Below, in pieces: positions 42,201 to 50,788 of a DNA stretch of 64,000 bases (positions within the stretch are counted from its first letter, which is position 1; every line of letters starts with the position of its first letter). Source of the stretch: Aquimarina spongiae (GTDB lineage Bacteria > Bacteroidota > Bacteroidia > Flavobacteriales > Flavobacteriaceae); NCBI RefSeq assembly GCF_900141785.1, contig NZ_FQYP01000009.1, positions 1 through 64,000 of the forward strand, in the 5' to 3' direction. The notes under the pieces were generated by a model. It was not told the DNA's origin. It was given only the letters and a program-made list of their open reading frames with translations, and did no database searches. The position numbers and the translations under genes were made by a program.

Positions 42201-42855
42201 TTTTGATATAGCTAAAGGCTTCACCTCCAAAAGGATCCAGATAAATACTCAACCATTGATTATCAATGTCACCCAATAAATTTTCTGATAAAGCGCTAAG
42301 GATAAACAAACAAATCCCGCCCAGGTATACGATCGGCATTTTCTTAAAAAACGCCATCAAACAAAAAAACAAGGACCCAATTAATAGGGAGTTGATTTGT
42401 AGTAAGAAGATAAAAGGTAAGAGATACGAAGTAAAATTAAATCCGTCATAAGTCCCATAATCTGGTCGGTCCAAAAAAGCACCAATACCAAACCCCAGGA
42501 TGATTCCAAATAATATGGATAAATTCACAAGAGTTACAATCGTATAACTCCCCAAAAATCGACCTAATACATAAGATTTCTCTGGTATTGGAAAGGTAAA
42601 ATAGGTTTGTGCCGTTTTATGATCTTGATCTCTAAAAATAGGCACTCCCATAATGGCGGCATAAAAGAAAATAGAAATCACCGATAGTCCACTAGTGATA
42701 CCCGCAATACTACTTGGACTGTTAACCAACTCTGCAGTAGCAGATCGTTGCAAAATCGAAACCAAAAGCGCGATTGCCATACCTAGGGCCATATAGATCC
42801 AGGTAGCAGGTCGCTTTAAACGGTATTTAAGTTCGAACGAAAATATTTCCATCAT
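39256..42855 (-). CDS. ABC-2 type permease fused to an M1-family aminopeptidase
   Basis: The 1199-residue protein has an N-terminal region with about twelve membrane helices (1-570) of ABC-2 permease type, followed by an M1 peptidase domain. The zinc site is HEVAHQWWGH (near 935-945), with the third ligand Glu in NIISETLAEY. Such fusions are common in Bacteroidota and act at the membrane, perhaps removing or trimming peptides or bacteriocins. It overlaps the ATPase gene by 4 bases, forming an operon. Its terminator is the attachment site of the element. Confidence 0.85.
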   Translation of the reverse strand: MMEIFSFELKYRLKRPATWIYMALGMAIALLVSILQRSATAELVNSPSSIAGITSGLSVISIFFYAAIMGVPIFRDQDHKTAQTYFTFPIPEKSYVLGRFLGSYTIVTLVNLSILFGIILGFGIGAFLDRPDYGTYDGFNFTSYLLPFIFLLQINSLLIGSLFFCLMAFFKKMPIVYLGGICLFILSALSENLLGDIDNQWLSIYLDPFGGEAFSYIKKYWSINELNTLQLPISGKFLLNRMLWLTVGLILFFVTLFRFDYKKFLLSGKKAKKTDNSAYQPSLVGSITQVFTKKTERQNLWSLSKIEFLSIVKDPVFAILLIIGIVIAVFIVYLANETYGTPNLPLTRYISLLVAGGISLLSAVILVLFSGEAVHRTRKNKTFVFYDALPISNTSLYFSKIIALLGVAVILTLANVVVGVIYQTINGYFAYELDMYLIYNFGLVFPGLITTILLAFFIHVMVNNKFLGHFIVIVLYIGLPLLITLGFKSTNPMLIYGGVTPFFLSDLNGFGHYLTGTSWLNLYWILFTAILMLVGLVFWTRGFFSSAKERLSLAKQRFTAKNIMALVGVVIAFISVGGYSYYNLNVLNSMSTGNESEKIQADAEKQYAKYINAAHPQVTDLKTYIDVFPKERRVNAKGDFKIINNFDVTIDTLMLEMQFPGKYAKLNKVIYNGSELTPVVSDTVYRMYFYKLPQSMQPQETAELTLNVSSETKGFANAMETQVLHNGTFFNSDIFPRFHYQQSLLDNGVRKKYDLEKMDYLFAARTDSTGLKKSLFNEDGHYINFETVISTTKDQTALAPGKLVKEWEENDRAYYHYTLESKTLLFFNIVSAEYDVERSSWTAPSGKKVDIEVYHSPKHKHNLEHFIRGAKVALDYCSKNFIEYPNSVLRIVEFPGHTSFAQSFVTTIPYSEDVGFVADFDKAENYNYAFTVTAHEVAHQWWGHMVAPSKTRGANIISETLAEYTSLMAMKKQYGENGIKNFLKYSLDQYLRSRAFSFKPERSLMNVEFGQHIWYQKGSMIMYNLQDLIGETKLNNALKGFLEEYKNFEKGVYPTSENFYQAIYDVAPDSLKYAVDDGFKEIVLYENRVSDAKTKKLDNGSYETTFTVDSKKTYYDDEGKEKKVGEKSNYIEIGLFGEDIVDEQEVPLKNPYYLERKWLQPGENTFTITTKEKPVKAGIDPYNKLIDRNSDDNLKVVSE

Positions 42856-43739
42856 AGGGCAACCTCCTGTTCTTGTTTTTTGTTGATACAGTAGAAATAG
42901 AAGTCCTCCAGATCATTATTTACGGTCTCAAAACCGTCACCAGGATTGGTTTCATTATAAACATTTACATAGAATTGCCCTCCTCGTAAATAATTAGACA
43001 ATACTGTAAATTCATTCTCGATGGCTTCGAGTTCTGATTTTTCGATACGTTTTCTAAATACTTTTCCGTCTAATCTGCTGGACAACTCTTGTGGATTTCC
43101 TTGCTCAAGTATTTTCCCTTCGTTAAACACCGCCATATTCTGGCAAAGGTTGGTCACGTCATCTACGATATGCGTACTCAAAATCACTACAGCATCTTCT
43201 CCCAGTTCACTCAATAAGTTATGAAAACGGTTACGTTCCAAAGGATCTAATCCGGCTGTAGGCTCATCCACTATGATCAACTTTGGATTTCCGATCAGGG
43301 CCTGTGCGATACCAAAACGTTGGCGCATCCCTCCAGAGAAATCCCCGAGGTTACGACTTCTAAATTTGTATAAATTCACCTTGTTCAACAGATCTGCTAC
43401 ATATCCCTTGCGTTCAGTCTTGTTGGTAATGCCTTTTACTTTTGCGATATGATTCAGCATCATCTCGGCAGATACTTTGGGGTATACCCCAAAATCCTGT
43501 GGTAAATACCCCAACACTTTACGAAGTTCTTCAGGATTTTTGAAAACATCAATACCATCAAATTCGATACTTCCTGTGTCTGCCAATTGCAAGGTAGCAA
43601 TGGTTCTCATCAGGGTAGATTTTCCGGCTCCGTTGGGTCCTAGCAAACCAAACATTCCTTTATCAAGTGTAAGCGTTACATCATTTAATGCTTGGGTACC
43701 ATTGGGATAGGTTTTATTCAGATTTTTTATGTTGAGCAT
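42852..43739 (-). CDS. ABC transporter ATP-binding protein
   Basis: From ATG 43739 (MLNIKNLNKTYPNGTQ) the protein has 295 residues. Walker A is GPNGAGKST, the signature is FSGGMRQRFG and Walker B is LIIVDEPTAGLDP, followed by the H-loop STHIV. A longer frame upstream is unlikely because it adds 42 residues with no homology pattern. It is the ATPase for the ABC-2/M1 permease encoded 4 bases downstream. Confidence 0.9.
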   Translation of the reverse strand: MLNIKNLNKTYPNGTQALNDVTLTLDKGMFGLLGPNGAGKSTLMRTIATLQLADTGSIEFDGIDVFKNPEELRKVLGYLPQDFGVYPKVSAEMMLNHIAKVKGITNKTERKGYVADLLNKVNLYKFRSRNLGDFSGGMRQRFGIAQALIGNPKLIIVDEPTAGLDPLERNRFHNLLSELGEDAVVILSTHIVDDVTNLCQNMAVFNEGKILEQGNPQELSSRLDGKVFRKRIEKSELEAIENEFTVLSNYLRGGQFYVNVYNETNPGDGFETVNNDLEDFYFYCINKKQEQEVAL

Positions 43740-43834
43740 GTGATTAAAATTTATTCTTTGTGGATTAGTATAAAGTATTGGGGTTTTGTTACAGATTGGG
43801 GATTTAAAAATACATTGGGGTTTGTTAAAAGCTA

Positions 43835-43875
43835 CTTCCCCTAGCGAGGGGAAGGTGGCCTGCATTCTGCAGGGC
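43835..43875. repeat. GC-rich palindromes upstream of the DUF559 gene
   Basis: CTTCCCCTAGCGAGGGGAAG (43835-43854) is a nearly perfect palindrome, and GGCCTGCATTCTGCAGGGC (43857-43875) follows it. With those at 44276-44314 they bracket the DUF559 gene. Confidence 0.6.
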
Positions 43876-43886
43876 GGAAGGGGTGC

Positions 43887-44252
43887 TTACTCTTGCTTAA
43901 AATGATCTTTTATTTCTTTAAGAACCGAGGGCAGGTGGTCAAAAACCATATAATTTTCAAATCGAAGTACAGTAAAACCCAAAGATTCAAGTTTTTTACT
44001 TCTAATTTGGTCATTCTCTTGTGCATTTAAACTCATATGTACTTCACCGTCTAGTTCGATGATCAGTTTTTCTTTGGCACAGTAGAAATCAACAATGTAA
44101 TTTTCAATACTATGTTGTCTTCTAAATTTTCTCCCCTCTAACTTTTTTTGTTGTAAATGACTCCATAAAAATGCCTCTGCCGAAGTGAGGTTTTTGCGCA
44201 AGTTTTTTCTATTGGCTTTTAGTTCAGGCTTGTTATGTATTTTTCTTTTCAT
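43887..44252 (-). CDS. DUF559 (Vsr-like PD-(D/E)XK) endonuclease-domain protein
   Basis: The 121 residues (KRKIHNKPELKANRKNLRKN, then SHLQQKKLEGRKFRRQHSIE, VDFYCAKEKLIIELDGEVHM) have the DUF559 plan, in which D...E-x-D of VDFYC/IIELDG form a Vsr-like nuclease core. Small genes of this type are abundant in Flavobacteriia and are often flanked by palindromic repeats, as here. Whether it is mobile is not known. Confidence 0.78.
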   Translation of the reverse strand: MKRKIHNKPELKANRKNLRKNLTSAEAFLWSHLQQKKLEGRKFRRQHSIENYIVDFYCAKEKLIIELDGEVHMSLNAQENDQIRSKKLESLGFTVLRFENYMVFDHLPSVLKEIKDHFKQE

Positions 44253-44275
44253 GTTTGAGTGGTGTTACCCTTTCC

Positions 44276-44314
44276 GTCTACCTTAGGTAGACACCTTTCC
44301 CTTCAAGGGAAAGG
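44276..44314. repeat. Palindromes on the other side of the DUF559 gene
   Basis: GTCTACCTTAGGTAGAC (44276-44292) and the palindrome CCTTTCCCTTCAAGGG-AAAGG (44294-44314) lie just upstream of the DUF559 start. Confidence 0.6.
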
Positions 44315-44456
44315 AACTGTTTTTAGAAACTAAACGAGTAACAATATATAACTTATCATATGATGTAAGAACTTCTATGACTTAATCATATATTAAAATT
44401 ATATTCCATACCAAGATATATGAGTATCTTTACGGCGTTAAATTTGATAACATATA

Positions 44457-45431
44457 ATGCAACAACTTCGCAGAAACAGAAGACTAAGAACCAATGATGC
44501 CATTCGTTCGTTGGTTAGAGAACATACAATTACTCCTCATGATTTTTTGGTTCCCCTTTTTGTAGTAGAAGGAAAAGGTGTGAAAGAAGAAATAGCTTCG
44601 ATGCCGGGATATTACCGATATAGTTTGGATCTCTTGGTAGACGAGGTAAAAGGACTTTGGGCTATGGGACTGAAATCGGTACTATTGTTTGTAAAGGTGC
44701 CCGATGCACTCAAAGACAATAAAGGAACCGAAGCTGTAAACCCTGATGGTCTAATGCAACGTGCAATCAAAACCGTAAAAGAGGCTACTCCAGAGATGTT
44801 GGTGATGACCGATGTAGCCTTGGATCCCTATTCTTCATATGGGCATGACGGTATTGTAGAAGATGGGTATATCGTTAATGATGAGACCTGCAAGGTACTA
44901 GCCGATATGGCCTTGTCACATGCACAGGCAGGAGCAGACTTTGTAGCACCTAGTGATATGATGGACGGTCGTATTTTGGCAATTCGGGAGTTGTTGGAGC
45001 AGGAGAATTTTAAAAATACCGGAATCATGAGTTATAGTGCCAAGTATGCTTCGGCATTTTACGGTCCGTTTAGAGATGCCTTGGATTCTGCACCTGGATT
45101 TGGAGATAAGAAAACCTATCAAATGGATTTTGCCAATCGGGACGAAGCGATCAAAGAGACCCTGATGGATATCGAAGAGGGAGCAGATATCGTGATGGTA
45201 AAACCAGGATTGGCCTATTTGGATCTGGTCCGAGATGTACGAGATGTTGTAGACGTACCTGTGGCAGTATATCAGGTAAGCGGTGAATATGCCATGTTAA
45301 AAGCTGCGGCCGAAAAGGGATGGTTGGATCACGATGCTGTAATGCTCGAGCAGATCATGGCGTTTAAAAGAGCAGGAGCGCATATCATTGCCAGCTACTT
45401 TGCCAAAGATGTGGTAAAGCTGCTGGGTTAG
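44457..45431 (+). CDS. hemB: Delta-aminolevulinic acid dehydratase (porphobilinogen synthase)
   Basis: At 324 residues it has the full family length. It condenses two 5-aminolevulinate molecules to porphobilinogen in haem synthesis. Seen: FVAPSDMMDGRI, SYSAKYASAFYGPFRDA with the Schiff-base lysine, and IVMVKPGLAYLDLV with the second lysine. The N-terminal RRNRRLRTN is typical. It is the first of a co-directional run with small genes downstream. Confidence 0.96.
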   Translation: MQQLRRNRRLRTNDAIRSLVREHTITPHDFLVPLFVVEGKGVKEEIASMPGYYRYSLDLLVDEVKGLWAMGLKSVLLFVKVPDALKDNKGTEAVNPDGLMQRAIKTVKEATPEMLVMTDVALDPYSSYGHDGIVEDGYIVNDETCKVLADMALSHAQAGADFVAPSDMMDGRILAIRELLEQENFKNTGIMSYSAKYASAFYGPFRDALDSAPGFGDKKTYQMDFANRDEAIKETLMDIEEGADIVMVKPGLAYLDLVRDVRDVVDVPVAVYQVSGEYAMLKAAAEKGWLDHDAVMLEQIMAFKRAGAHIIASYFAKDVVKLLG

Positions 45432-45452
45432 TATAACCTAAAATTAGTAGTT

Positions 45453-45839
45453 ATGGTAAGCAGAGAACGTTTGTATCAAACTTTTGGTGAGTTATTGTAT
45501 GTCATTGCGATGAGTGATGGGGTGATTCAGAAAGAAGAAGTAGAAACCCTTGAAGATATCCTAAAAGGGCATCCCAAAGGAAAAGATATCAAATGGTCTT
45601 TTGATTACGAAAGTGAACAACAAAGTGATATCGATACCTTGTACAAAAAGGTGATCGAAGTGTTTTCAGACAATGGACCAGATCAAGAATACGACTTTAT
45701 GATTTATGCCTTAACCAAAATTGCTGAAGCCAGTCAAGGGGTAACTCATCAGGAAGAAAAGGTCATCAATAATTTTTCAAAAGATCTGCTGGAAAGATTT
45801 ATTAAGGATATCGAAAACATCAAAGAAAAATATAGATAA
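45453..45839 (+). CDS. TerB-like protein
   Basis: The 128-residue helical protein begins ERLYQTFGELLYVIAMSDG and contains VIQKEEVETLEDILKG, the pattern of TerB/DjlA N-terminal-type domains (an acidic four-helix bundle with a metal-like site). It follows hemB by 21 bp. The cellular role is unknown. Confidence 0.6.
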   Translation: MVSRERLYQTFGELLYVIAMSDGVIQKEEVETLEDILKGHPKGKDIKWSFDYESEQQSDIDTLYKKVIEVFSDNGPDQEYDFMIYALTKIAEASQGVTHQEEKVINNFSKDLLERFIKDIENIKEKYR

Positions 45840-45853
45840 ACACACACAAATTC

Positions 45854-46246
45854 ATGCAAAAAATTGCGCTACTACTTGCCACATTACTGCTGTTGGCAAG
45901 CTGTCAATCTGAAAAAAAAGAAAAAGAAAACACCATTGTAATCGGAAAAAAACCTGTCAAAGAAACTCCTTTTGATACCGGCAAAGCCATTTTTAATGGG
46001 AAAGGAAAATGCTATACCTGTCATAAGATTGATAAAAAATCTATTGGCCCTGGGGTAGTAGAAATCATGAAGATATACGAAGAACAAGATGGGGATTTGA
46101 TCGCCTTTTTGAAACAAGAGGCAGGGCCTATTGTGGATCCGGAAACCTATACAGTGATGAAAACCAATTTTGCGATTATCAAAAACTTCTCTGACCAGGA
46201 GTTAGAAGCTTTGAAGGTGTATATGCAAGAAATAAGTAAGAAGTAA
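45854..46246 (+). CDS. Cytochrome c lipoprotein
   Basis: Lipoprotein signal MQKIALLLATLLLLASC is followed by a Lys/Glu-rich linker and a small cytochrome c domain with haem motif CYTCHK (CxxCH) and a GPGV segment; Met in VMKTNFA is a candidate axial ligand. About 100 residues fit a class I c-type cytochrome anchored on the outside of the inner membrane. Its stop overlaps the next start. Confidence 0.82.
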   Translation: MQKIALLLATLLLLASCQSEKKEKENTIVIGKKPVKETPFDTGKAIFNGKGKCYTCHKIDKKSIGPGVVEIMKIYEEQDGDLIAFLKQEAGPIVDPETYTVMKTNFAIIKNFSDQELEALKVYMQEISKK

Positions 46247-46770
46247 TGATCAAACAGTTTACATTTTTGGGGATGTTTCTCCTAATATCAAGTGCTGCTA
46301 TGGCTCAACAATTTTCACCCAAAACTGCTTTTTTAGAAAAGTGGGAAAACTCCAAGAACTACCTTTTAGAAATTGCAGAATCCATGCCCGAAGAACAATA
46401 TGGATTTCAACCTACAGAGCGGGAGATGGATTTTAAAAGTCAGTTGCTACACATTCGTGGTAATATGCTATGGTTAGGAACCACACATTTTTCTGAAGAG
46501 AAATTTGATCGCAAAGCACTTCAGGAGAATATACCGCAAACCAAAGCAGCAACCATCAAAGTATTAAGCGAAGCTTTTGACTATGTTTTAGAACGTATCA
46601 AAGCTACAGACGAAGATGATTTTACGCGAGAAGTCGATTTTTTTGCAGGAAGAAAATCGAAATTACAAATTCTGAATCTGCTTCAGGATCATGTAACTCA
46701 TCATAGAGGACAATTAATTGTTTATCTTAATCTGAACCAGATAGAACCGCCTAGATACGTAGGCTGGTAA
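46246..46770 (+). CDS. DinB-family protein, exported
   Basis: The signal peptide MIKQFTFLGMFLLISSAAMA is followed by a DinB_2-type four-helix bundle with metal-binding histidines (LLHIRGNMLW, DHVTHHRGQL). The DinB superfamily uses three His for a divalent metal. An exported version is common in Bacteroidota; the substrate is unknown. Stop-start overlap with the cytochrome gene indicates one operon. Confidence 0.8.
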   Translation: MIKQFTFLGMFLLISSAAMAQQFSPKTAFLEKWENSKNYLLEIAESMPEEQYGFQPTEREMDFKSQLLHIRGNMLWLGTTHFSEEKFDRKALQENIPQTKAATIKVLSEAFDYVLERIKATDEDDFTREVDFFAGRKSKLQILNLLQDHVTHHRGQLIVYLNLNQIEPPRYVGW

Positions 46771-46830
46771 TCTTTTATTCGCGATAAATACCTAAAATCC
46801 GTACTTTAGCTACATAACTATACAACAACC

Positions 46831-47919
46831 ATGACCTTATTACTTATTTACGCCGTATTATCTATTTTCTTTTCGTTTTTATGTTCGATACTAGAAGCGG
46901 TACTACTAAGTGTAACACCAACCTTCATTAATGTAAAAAAGAAAGAGGGGAAGCCATATGCTACTACTTTAGAAAACCTGAAGAAAGATGTAGATCAACC
47001 GCTTATTGCAATTCTTACTTTAAATACAATTGCGCATACGGTTGGTGCTATTTTGGTAGGGGTGCAGGCAGAGCAGTTACCATATAAATTTGAAATATGG
47101 GGTATAAATGTGGTAGGTATTGTATCTGCGATCATGACCATATTGATTTTGGTAGTTTCTGAAATTATACCAAAAACGATTGGAGCAACCTTTTGGAAAC
47201 AACTAGCCAACTTTACTTCAAAGGCTTTGTTGATATTGATAGCTCCGCTGAAGTATACAGGGATTTTATGGCTATTACAGTTAACCACCAAGGTAATTGG
47301 GGGTAAAGGACATCATGGATCAGTGCTGAGCAGAGAAGATTTTTCTGCTATGGCTGATATTGCAGAAGAAGAAGGTGTTTTTGAAGAGTCAGAATCCAAA
47401 GTGATCCGAAACTTGCTTAATTTTAAATCTATTCCAGCCAAAAGCATCATGACGCCCCGTACGGTTATGAAAACAGCGTCAGAGGACACCAATATTCGAG
47501 AGTTTTTTGAAGCGAATAAAAACTTACGTTTCTCCAGAGTACCCATTTTTAAAGCTAATGCAGATAATATTACCGGATATGTACTTAAGGATGATGTATT
47601 CAAATCTGTAGCCGAAGGTAAAGATCATCAAACACTTGCAGACCTTAATCGCAAGATTTTTGTAGTGGATCGTAATATCCCTGTTCCTACCTTGTTTGAA
47701 AAGTTGGTTGAAGAAAAGGAACACTTAGCCTTGGTAGTTGATGAATATGGTTCGGTGAGTGGTCTGGTAAGTATGGAAGACGTGATAGAAACGCTTCTTG
47801 GTCTTGAAATTATGGACGAGAGCGATACCGATGCCAATATGCAAGAGCTTGCTCGCAAGAATTGGGAAATGCGTGCCAGAAGACTTGGTATTTTAGAAGA
47901 CAAACCCGAGGATCAATAA
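46831..47919 (+). CDS. CNNM/CorC-type divalent-cation transporter (DUF21 plus CBS pair)
   Basis: The 362 residues contain a DUF21 membrane domain with about four helices (1-150; EIIPKTIGA, the family hallmark) and a CBS pair (about 200-330; IMTPRTVMKT, VDEYGSVSGLVSMEDVIETL). The family moves Mg2+ or related ions. The stop overlaps the next start (TAATGG). Confidence 0.88.
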   Translation: MTLLLIYAVLSIFFSFLCSILEAVLLSVTPTFINVKKKEGKPYATTLENLKKDVDQPLIAILTLNTIAHTVGAILVGVQAEQLPYKFEIWGINVVGIVSAIMTILILVVSEIIPKTIGATFWKQLANFTSKALLILIAPLKYTGILWLLQLTTKVIGGKGHHGSVLSREDFSAMADIAEEEGVFEESESKVIRNLLNFKSIPAKSIMTPRTVMKTASEDTNIREFFEANKNLRFSRVPIFKANADNITGYVLKDDVFKSVAEGKDHQTLADLNRKIFVVDRNIPVPTLFEKLVEEKEHLALVVDEYGSVSGLVSMEDVIETLLGLEIMDESDTDANMQELARKNWEMRARRLGILEDKPEDQ

Positions 47920-48395
47920 TGGATATCGCGTATATAGAAACCCCATTAGGAGTGGCTTCTATATCAGGAGATGAAGATGGTATTGCCAGCATTTCAGTAA
48001 CTCAAGAAAATCAAGATTTACTTAGTGAAGAGGTTCCTTTGCACTTAAAGGACGCCGTACAGCAACTCCAGGAATATTTTGAGGGGAAACGTACTACCTT
48101 TGATCTCAACTTAAATCCATCCGGTACCGAATTTCAAAAAAGAGTTTGGAAAGAATTACTTAGAATTCCCTTTGGGAAAACAGTGTCTTATCTCGATATC
48201 GCCAAAAAGTTGGGAGATCCAAAAACCATACGAGCGGCAGCAAGTGCCAATGGCAAAAACCCTTTGTGGATTGTGGTACCCTGTCATAGAGTGATTGGTA
48301 GTGATGGTTCTCTTACGGGATATGCCGGGGGCTTATGGCGCAAAAAGTGGTTGCTAGAACATGAGAGTCCGGTAAAACAACAATCTCTATTTTGA
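47919..48395 (+). CDS. ogt: Methylated-DNA--protein-cysteine methyltransferase
   Basis: ATG 47919 gives 158 residues. The active-site motif is PCHRVIGSDG with the alkyl-acceptor Cys, preceded by the DNA-binding ASANGKNPLWIVV. The enzyme takes O6-alkyl groups from guanine onto itself. The N-terminal Ada-type domain is absent, so it is Ogt-like. The longer frame from 47862 overlaps the transporter and is unlikely. Confidence 0.92.
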   Translation: MDIAYIETPLGVASISGDEDGIASISVTQENQDLLSEEVPLHLKDAVQQLQEYFEGKRTTFDLNLNPSGTEFQKRVWKELLRIPFGKTVSYLDIAKKLGDPKTIRAAASANGKNPLWIVVPCHRVIGSDGSLTGYAGGLWRKKWLLEHESPVKQQSLF

Positions 48396-48841
48396 TCCCA
48401 TTATCCTTCTAGATTCATTTTATACATAGTTTTGTGCATTTTATACAGTGATTTATGCTTTTAATGTAATGAAATGATGCAATTCCTGAGATTAGCGGTA
48501 CTTTAGTTTTCATAATCCCCTTTAGTGAAGATCTAAAATTTGCTTGTTTTTGAATTATAAAAATGGGTTAAAGAATTAGTAAGAATTAGACTCTCACAAA
48601 TCATTTCAATATATGTGGCTGGTTATTGCTTTTTTGCAGTAGCCAGTTTTTTTGTGTCTTTCCAAAAAAAATGAAAAAAAAAGTAGGGTAAAACCGATTC
48701 AGTGTGTTTTAGGTATGGCCAACGTCTATTTTTGGATGAAAACAACTTTGTTTTAATCTGAAAATGAGTTAATTAACATAAATTGATCTTTTGATTACAG
48801 GGAGTGCACTTGGTGATAATAAACGAGGTGTTCTAATTGCT
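48396..48841 (+). promoter_or_regulatory. Regulatory leader of the sensor kinase gene: paired 21-bp-spaced sites, promoter, hairpin
   Basis: CATTTTATACAT (48416-48427) and CATTTTATACAG (48437-48448) are direct repeats 21 bp apart, a spacing common for LytTR-type dimers. TACTTTAG at 48499-48506 is a candidate -7 box. A terminator-like hairpin, CTGGTTATTGC / GCAGTAGCCAG followed by T residues (48619-48653), lies in the leader, 190 bp before the kinase ATG. No gene is visible in these 445 bases. Confidence 0.4.
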
Positions 48842-50788
48842 ATGAAAAAAATTCGCATCATAGTGGTTAGTTGCATGCTATTGGTATGCAATCTTGTGAT
48901 AAGTCAAAATATTATTGATCGAGAATTAAAGAAATCGATTACCCTTCAAAATGATTCCATAAAACTCTTAATCAGAAGAGGGGATAGTTTACAAAGGACC
49001 AAAGAGGTTGCTCTTGCCGAGACAAGTTATAAGAAAGCCTTTCGATTAGCTAGAAAAATAGGAGATAAAAAACTCATTATCTCTTCTGGATTAAGGTTAG
49101 AACGATTCTTATCTGCTATTGAAGGAAAACACAATCAGTCCAAAGACATCATTGATTTTGTTAAAGATTTTTGTATCAAAATAGATGATCAGGATTGTGT
49201 GACGATTACTACGATTCGCTATGGAGAGTTGCACAACAGGCAATCGCAATTTATGAAGGCCCTCCAGTACTTTAATGAGGCCCTGCAGCAAGCAGAAAAA
49301 GCAGAAAATCCAACGAACCAATGGGAAGCACTTACCGCCAGAGGGTTATTCTTTATGGATATCGGGGATCTGGATCAAAGTAAAATTGATTTTAAAAAAG
49401 CTATTGCTCATCTCGATGAAGATGCGGCTTATAGAAGAAGCCTTTCCAATATTAATATTTCGGCATCGTTTTGGGATAACCAACCGGATTCTACTATTTA
49501 CTATTCTCAACGTGCATTGAAGACCTGTATGAGTGACAATACGTCGAGAACGTGTAATCTCGCTTATAACAATATGGCATGGTCCTATTTTAAGAAAGGT
49601 ATGCCAGAAGAGGCCTTAAAAATAATCAACGAAAATATCGACTTTGACCATGTCGAATACAATGATCGAGATAGTTTGTATCCAGCGTTAATGCACACCC
49701 TTGGTTCTATTTATCACGAATTGGGTGATTACATAAAGGCGATCAACTATTTCAAAATAGCCGAGGAGTTTTTTATTAAAAAGAATGATATCGCCAATAC
49801 GATAATCACCAAAGAAGATCTGTCTAAATCTTATGAACAAACAGGTGAGTTGTCTAAAAGTTTACAGCTTTTACGAGAGGTAAAACCCTTAATGGCTATG
49901 TTGGATAACATAAGAATCAGTAAAGAGATTGCCAAAGTAGAGAGCAGGAAGTTACTAAAGCTAAGAGAGGCTCAAATTTCGGATTTGGAACAGGAAAATC
50001 TGGAAATAGGGAAAGCAATGAGCAAAAGTAGACTGTTTAGCTACTTTTTGGGGTTGTTTTTGCTAGTGTCTTTATTCTTTCTGTTATATAGAGGTCATAC
50101 CAATAAGGTACGTTTTCACCAACTTAACGAAGAGCTGAGTTTAAGCCGATTAAAATCGTTACGTTCGATGATGAATCCTCATTTTCTGTTCAATTCTTTT
50201 AGTACGCTTCAGAATTTTATTTTGAAAAAGGACAACTTAAAAGCGAACGAGTATATGACAGAGCTTTCTGGACTGATCAGAAATGTACTGTCTAGTTCAG
50301 ACAGTATTTATATTACATTCAATGAAGAACTACAGATTTTAAAATCTTATGTCAATATCGAGCAAGAACGCTTTAGTGAAAGTTTTAACGTAGTGTACGA
50401 TATTGATGAAACTTTGATATACACCAATCCGGTAATTCCTTCAATGGTCATACAACCTTATATCGAAAATGCAGTGATTCATGGATTTTCGCACGCCGAT
50501 CAAAAGGGGAAATTAGTGGTGTCTTTCAAAAAGGAAGACAATGCGGTGATATGTAAAGTACGAGATAACGGCATAGGAAGGGACGAAGCCGAAAGATTAC
50601 AAAAAGAAGGGAACGATACTATACATTTGTCAATTGCAACCAGGAATACAAACGAGCGATTACGAATATTAAGTCGAATTGGTAATGATAAGGCCAAGGT
50701 AGTAATCAATGATCTTTTTGATGATGCCGGCAAAGCTAAAGGTACCGAGGTCATCATCACATTACCCATAATAAAACAAAGGAAATGA
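48842..50788 (+). CDS. LytS-type sensor histidine kinase with TPR sensor domain
   Basis: From ATG 48842 (648 residues): signal peptide MKKIRIIVVSCMLLVCNLVI, TPR repeats (about 60-370), a membrane helix near residues 403-420 (YFLGLFLLVSLFFLLY) and a HisKA_2-type kinase, MMNPHFLFNSFSTLQNF, with the phospho-acceptor His and an ATPase end with DNGIGRD. This is the common Bacteroidota arrangement with a TPR periplasmic or membrane-linked sensor. The stop overlaps the regulator start by 4 bases. Confidence 0.85.
   Translation: MKKIRIIVVSCMLLVCNLVISQNIIDRELKKSITLQNDSIKLLIRRGDSLQRTKEVALAETSYKKAFRLARKIGDKKLIISSGLRLERFLSAIEGKHNQSKDIIDFVKDFCIKIDDQDCVTITTIRYGELHNRQSQFMKALQYFNEALQQAEKAENPTNQWEALTARGLFFMDIGDLDQSKIDFKKAIAHLDEDAAYRRSLSNINISASFWDNQPDSTIYYSQRALKTCMSDNTSRTCNLAYNNMAWSYFKKGMPEEALKIINENIDFDHVEYNDRDSLYPALMHTLGSIYHELGDYIKAINYFKIAEEFFIKKNDIANTIITKEDLSKSYEQTGELSKSLQLLREVKPLMAMLDNIRISKEIAKVESRKLLKLREAQISDLEQENLEIGKAMSKSRLFSYFLGLFLLVSLFFLLYRGHTNKVRFHQLNEELSLSRLKSLRSMMNPHFLFNSFSTLQNFILKKDNLKANEYMTELSGLIRNVLSSSDSIYITFNEELQILKSYVNIEQERFSESFNVVYDIDETLIYTNPVIPSMVIQPYIENAVIHGFSHADQKGKLVVSFKKEDNAVICKVRDNGIGRDEAERLQKEGNDTIHLSIATRNTNERLRILSRIGNDKAKVVINDLFDDAGKAKGTEVIITLPIIKQRK

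Noticed and set aside
39256..42855. Two separate genes, permease and M1 peptidase
   Set aside because: The frame is continuous with no internal frameshift, and the fusion is a known Bacteroidota arrangement.
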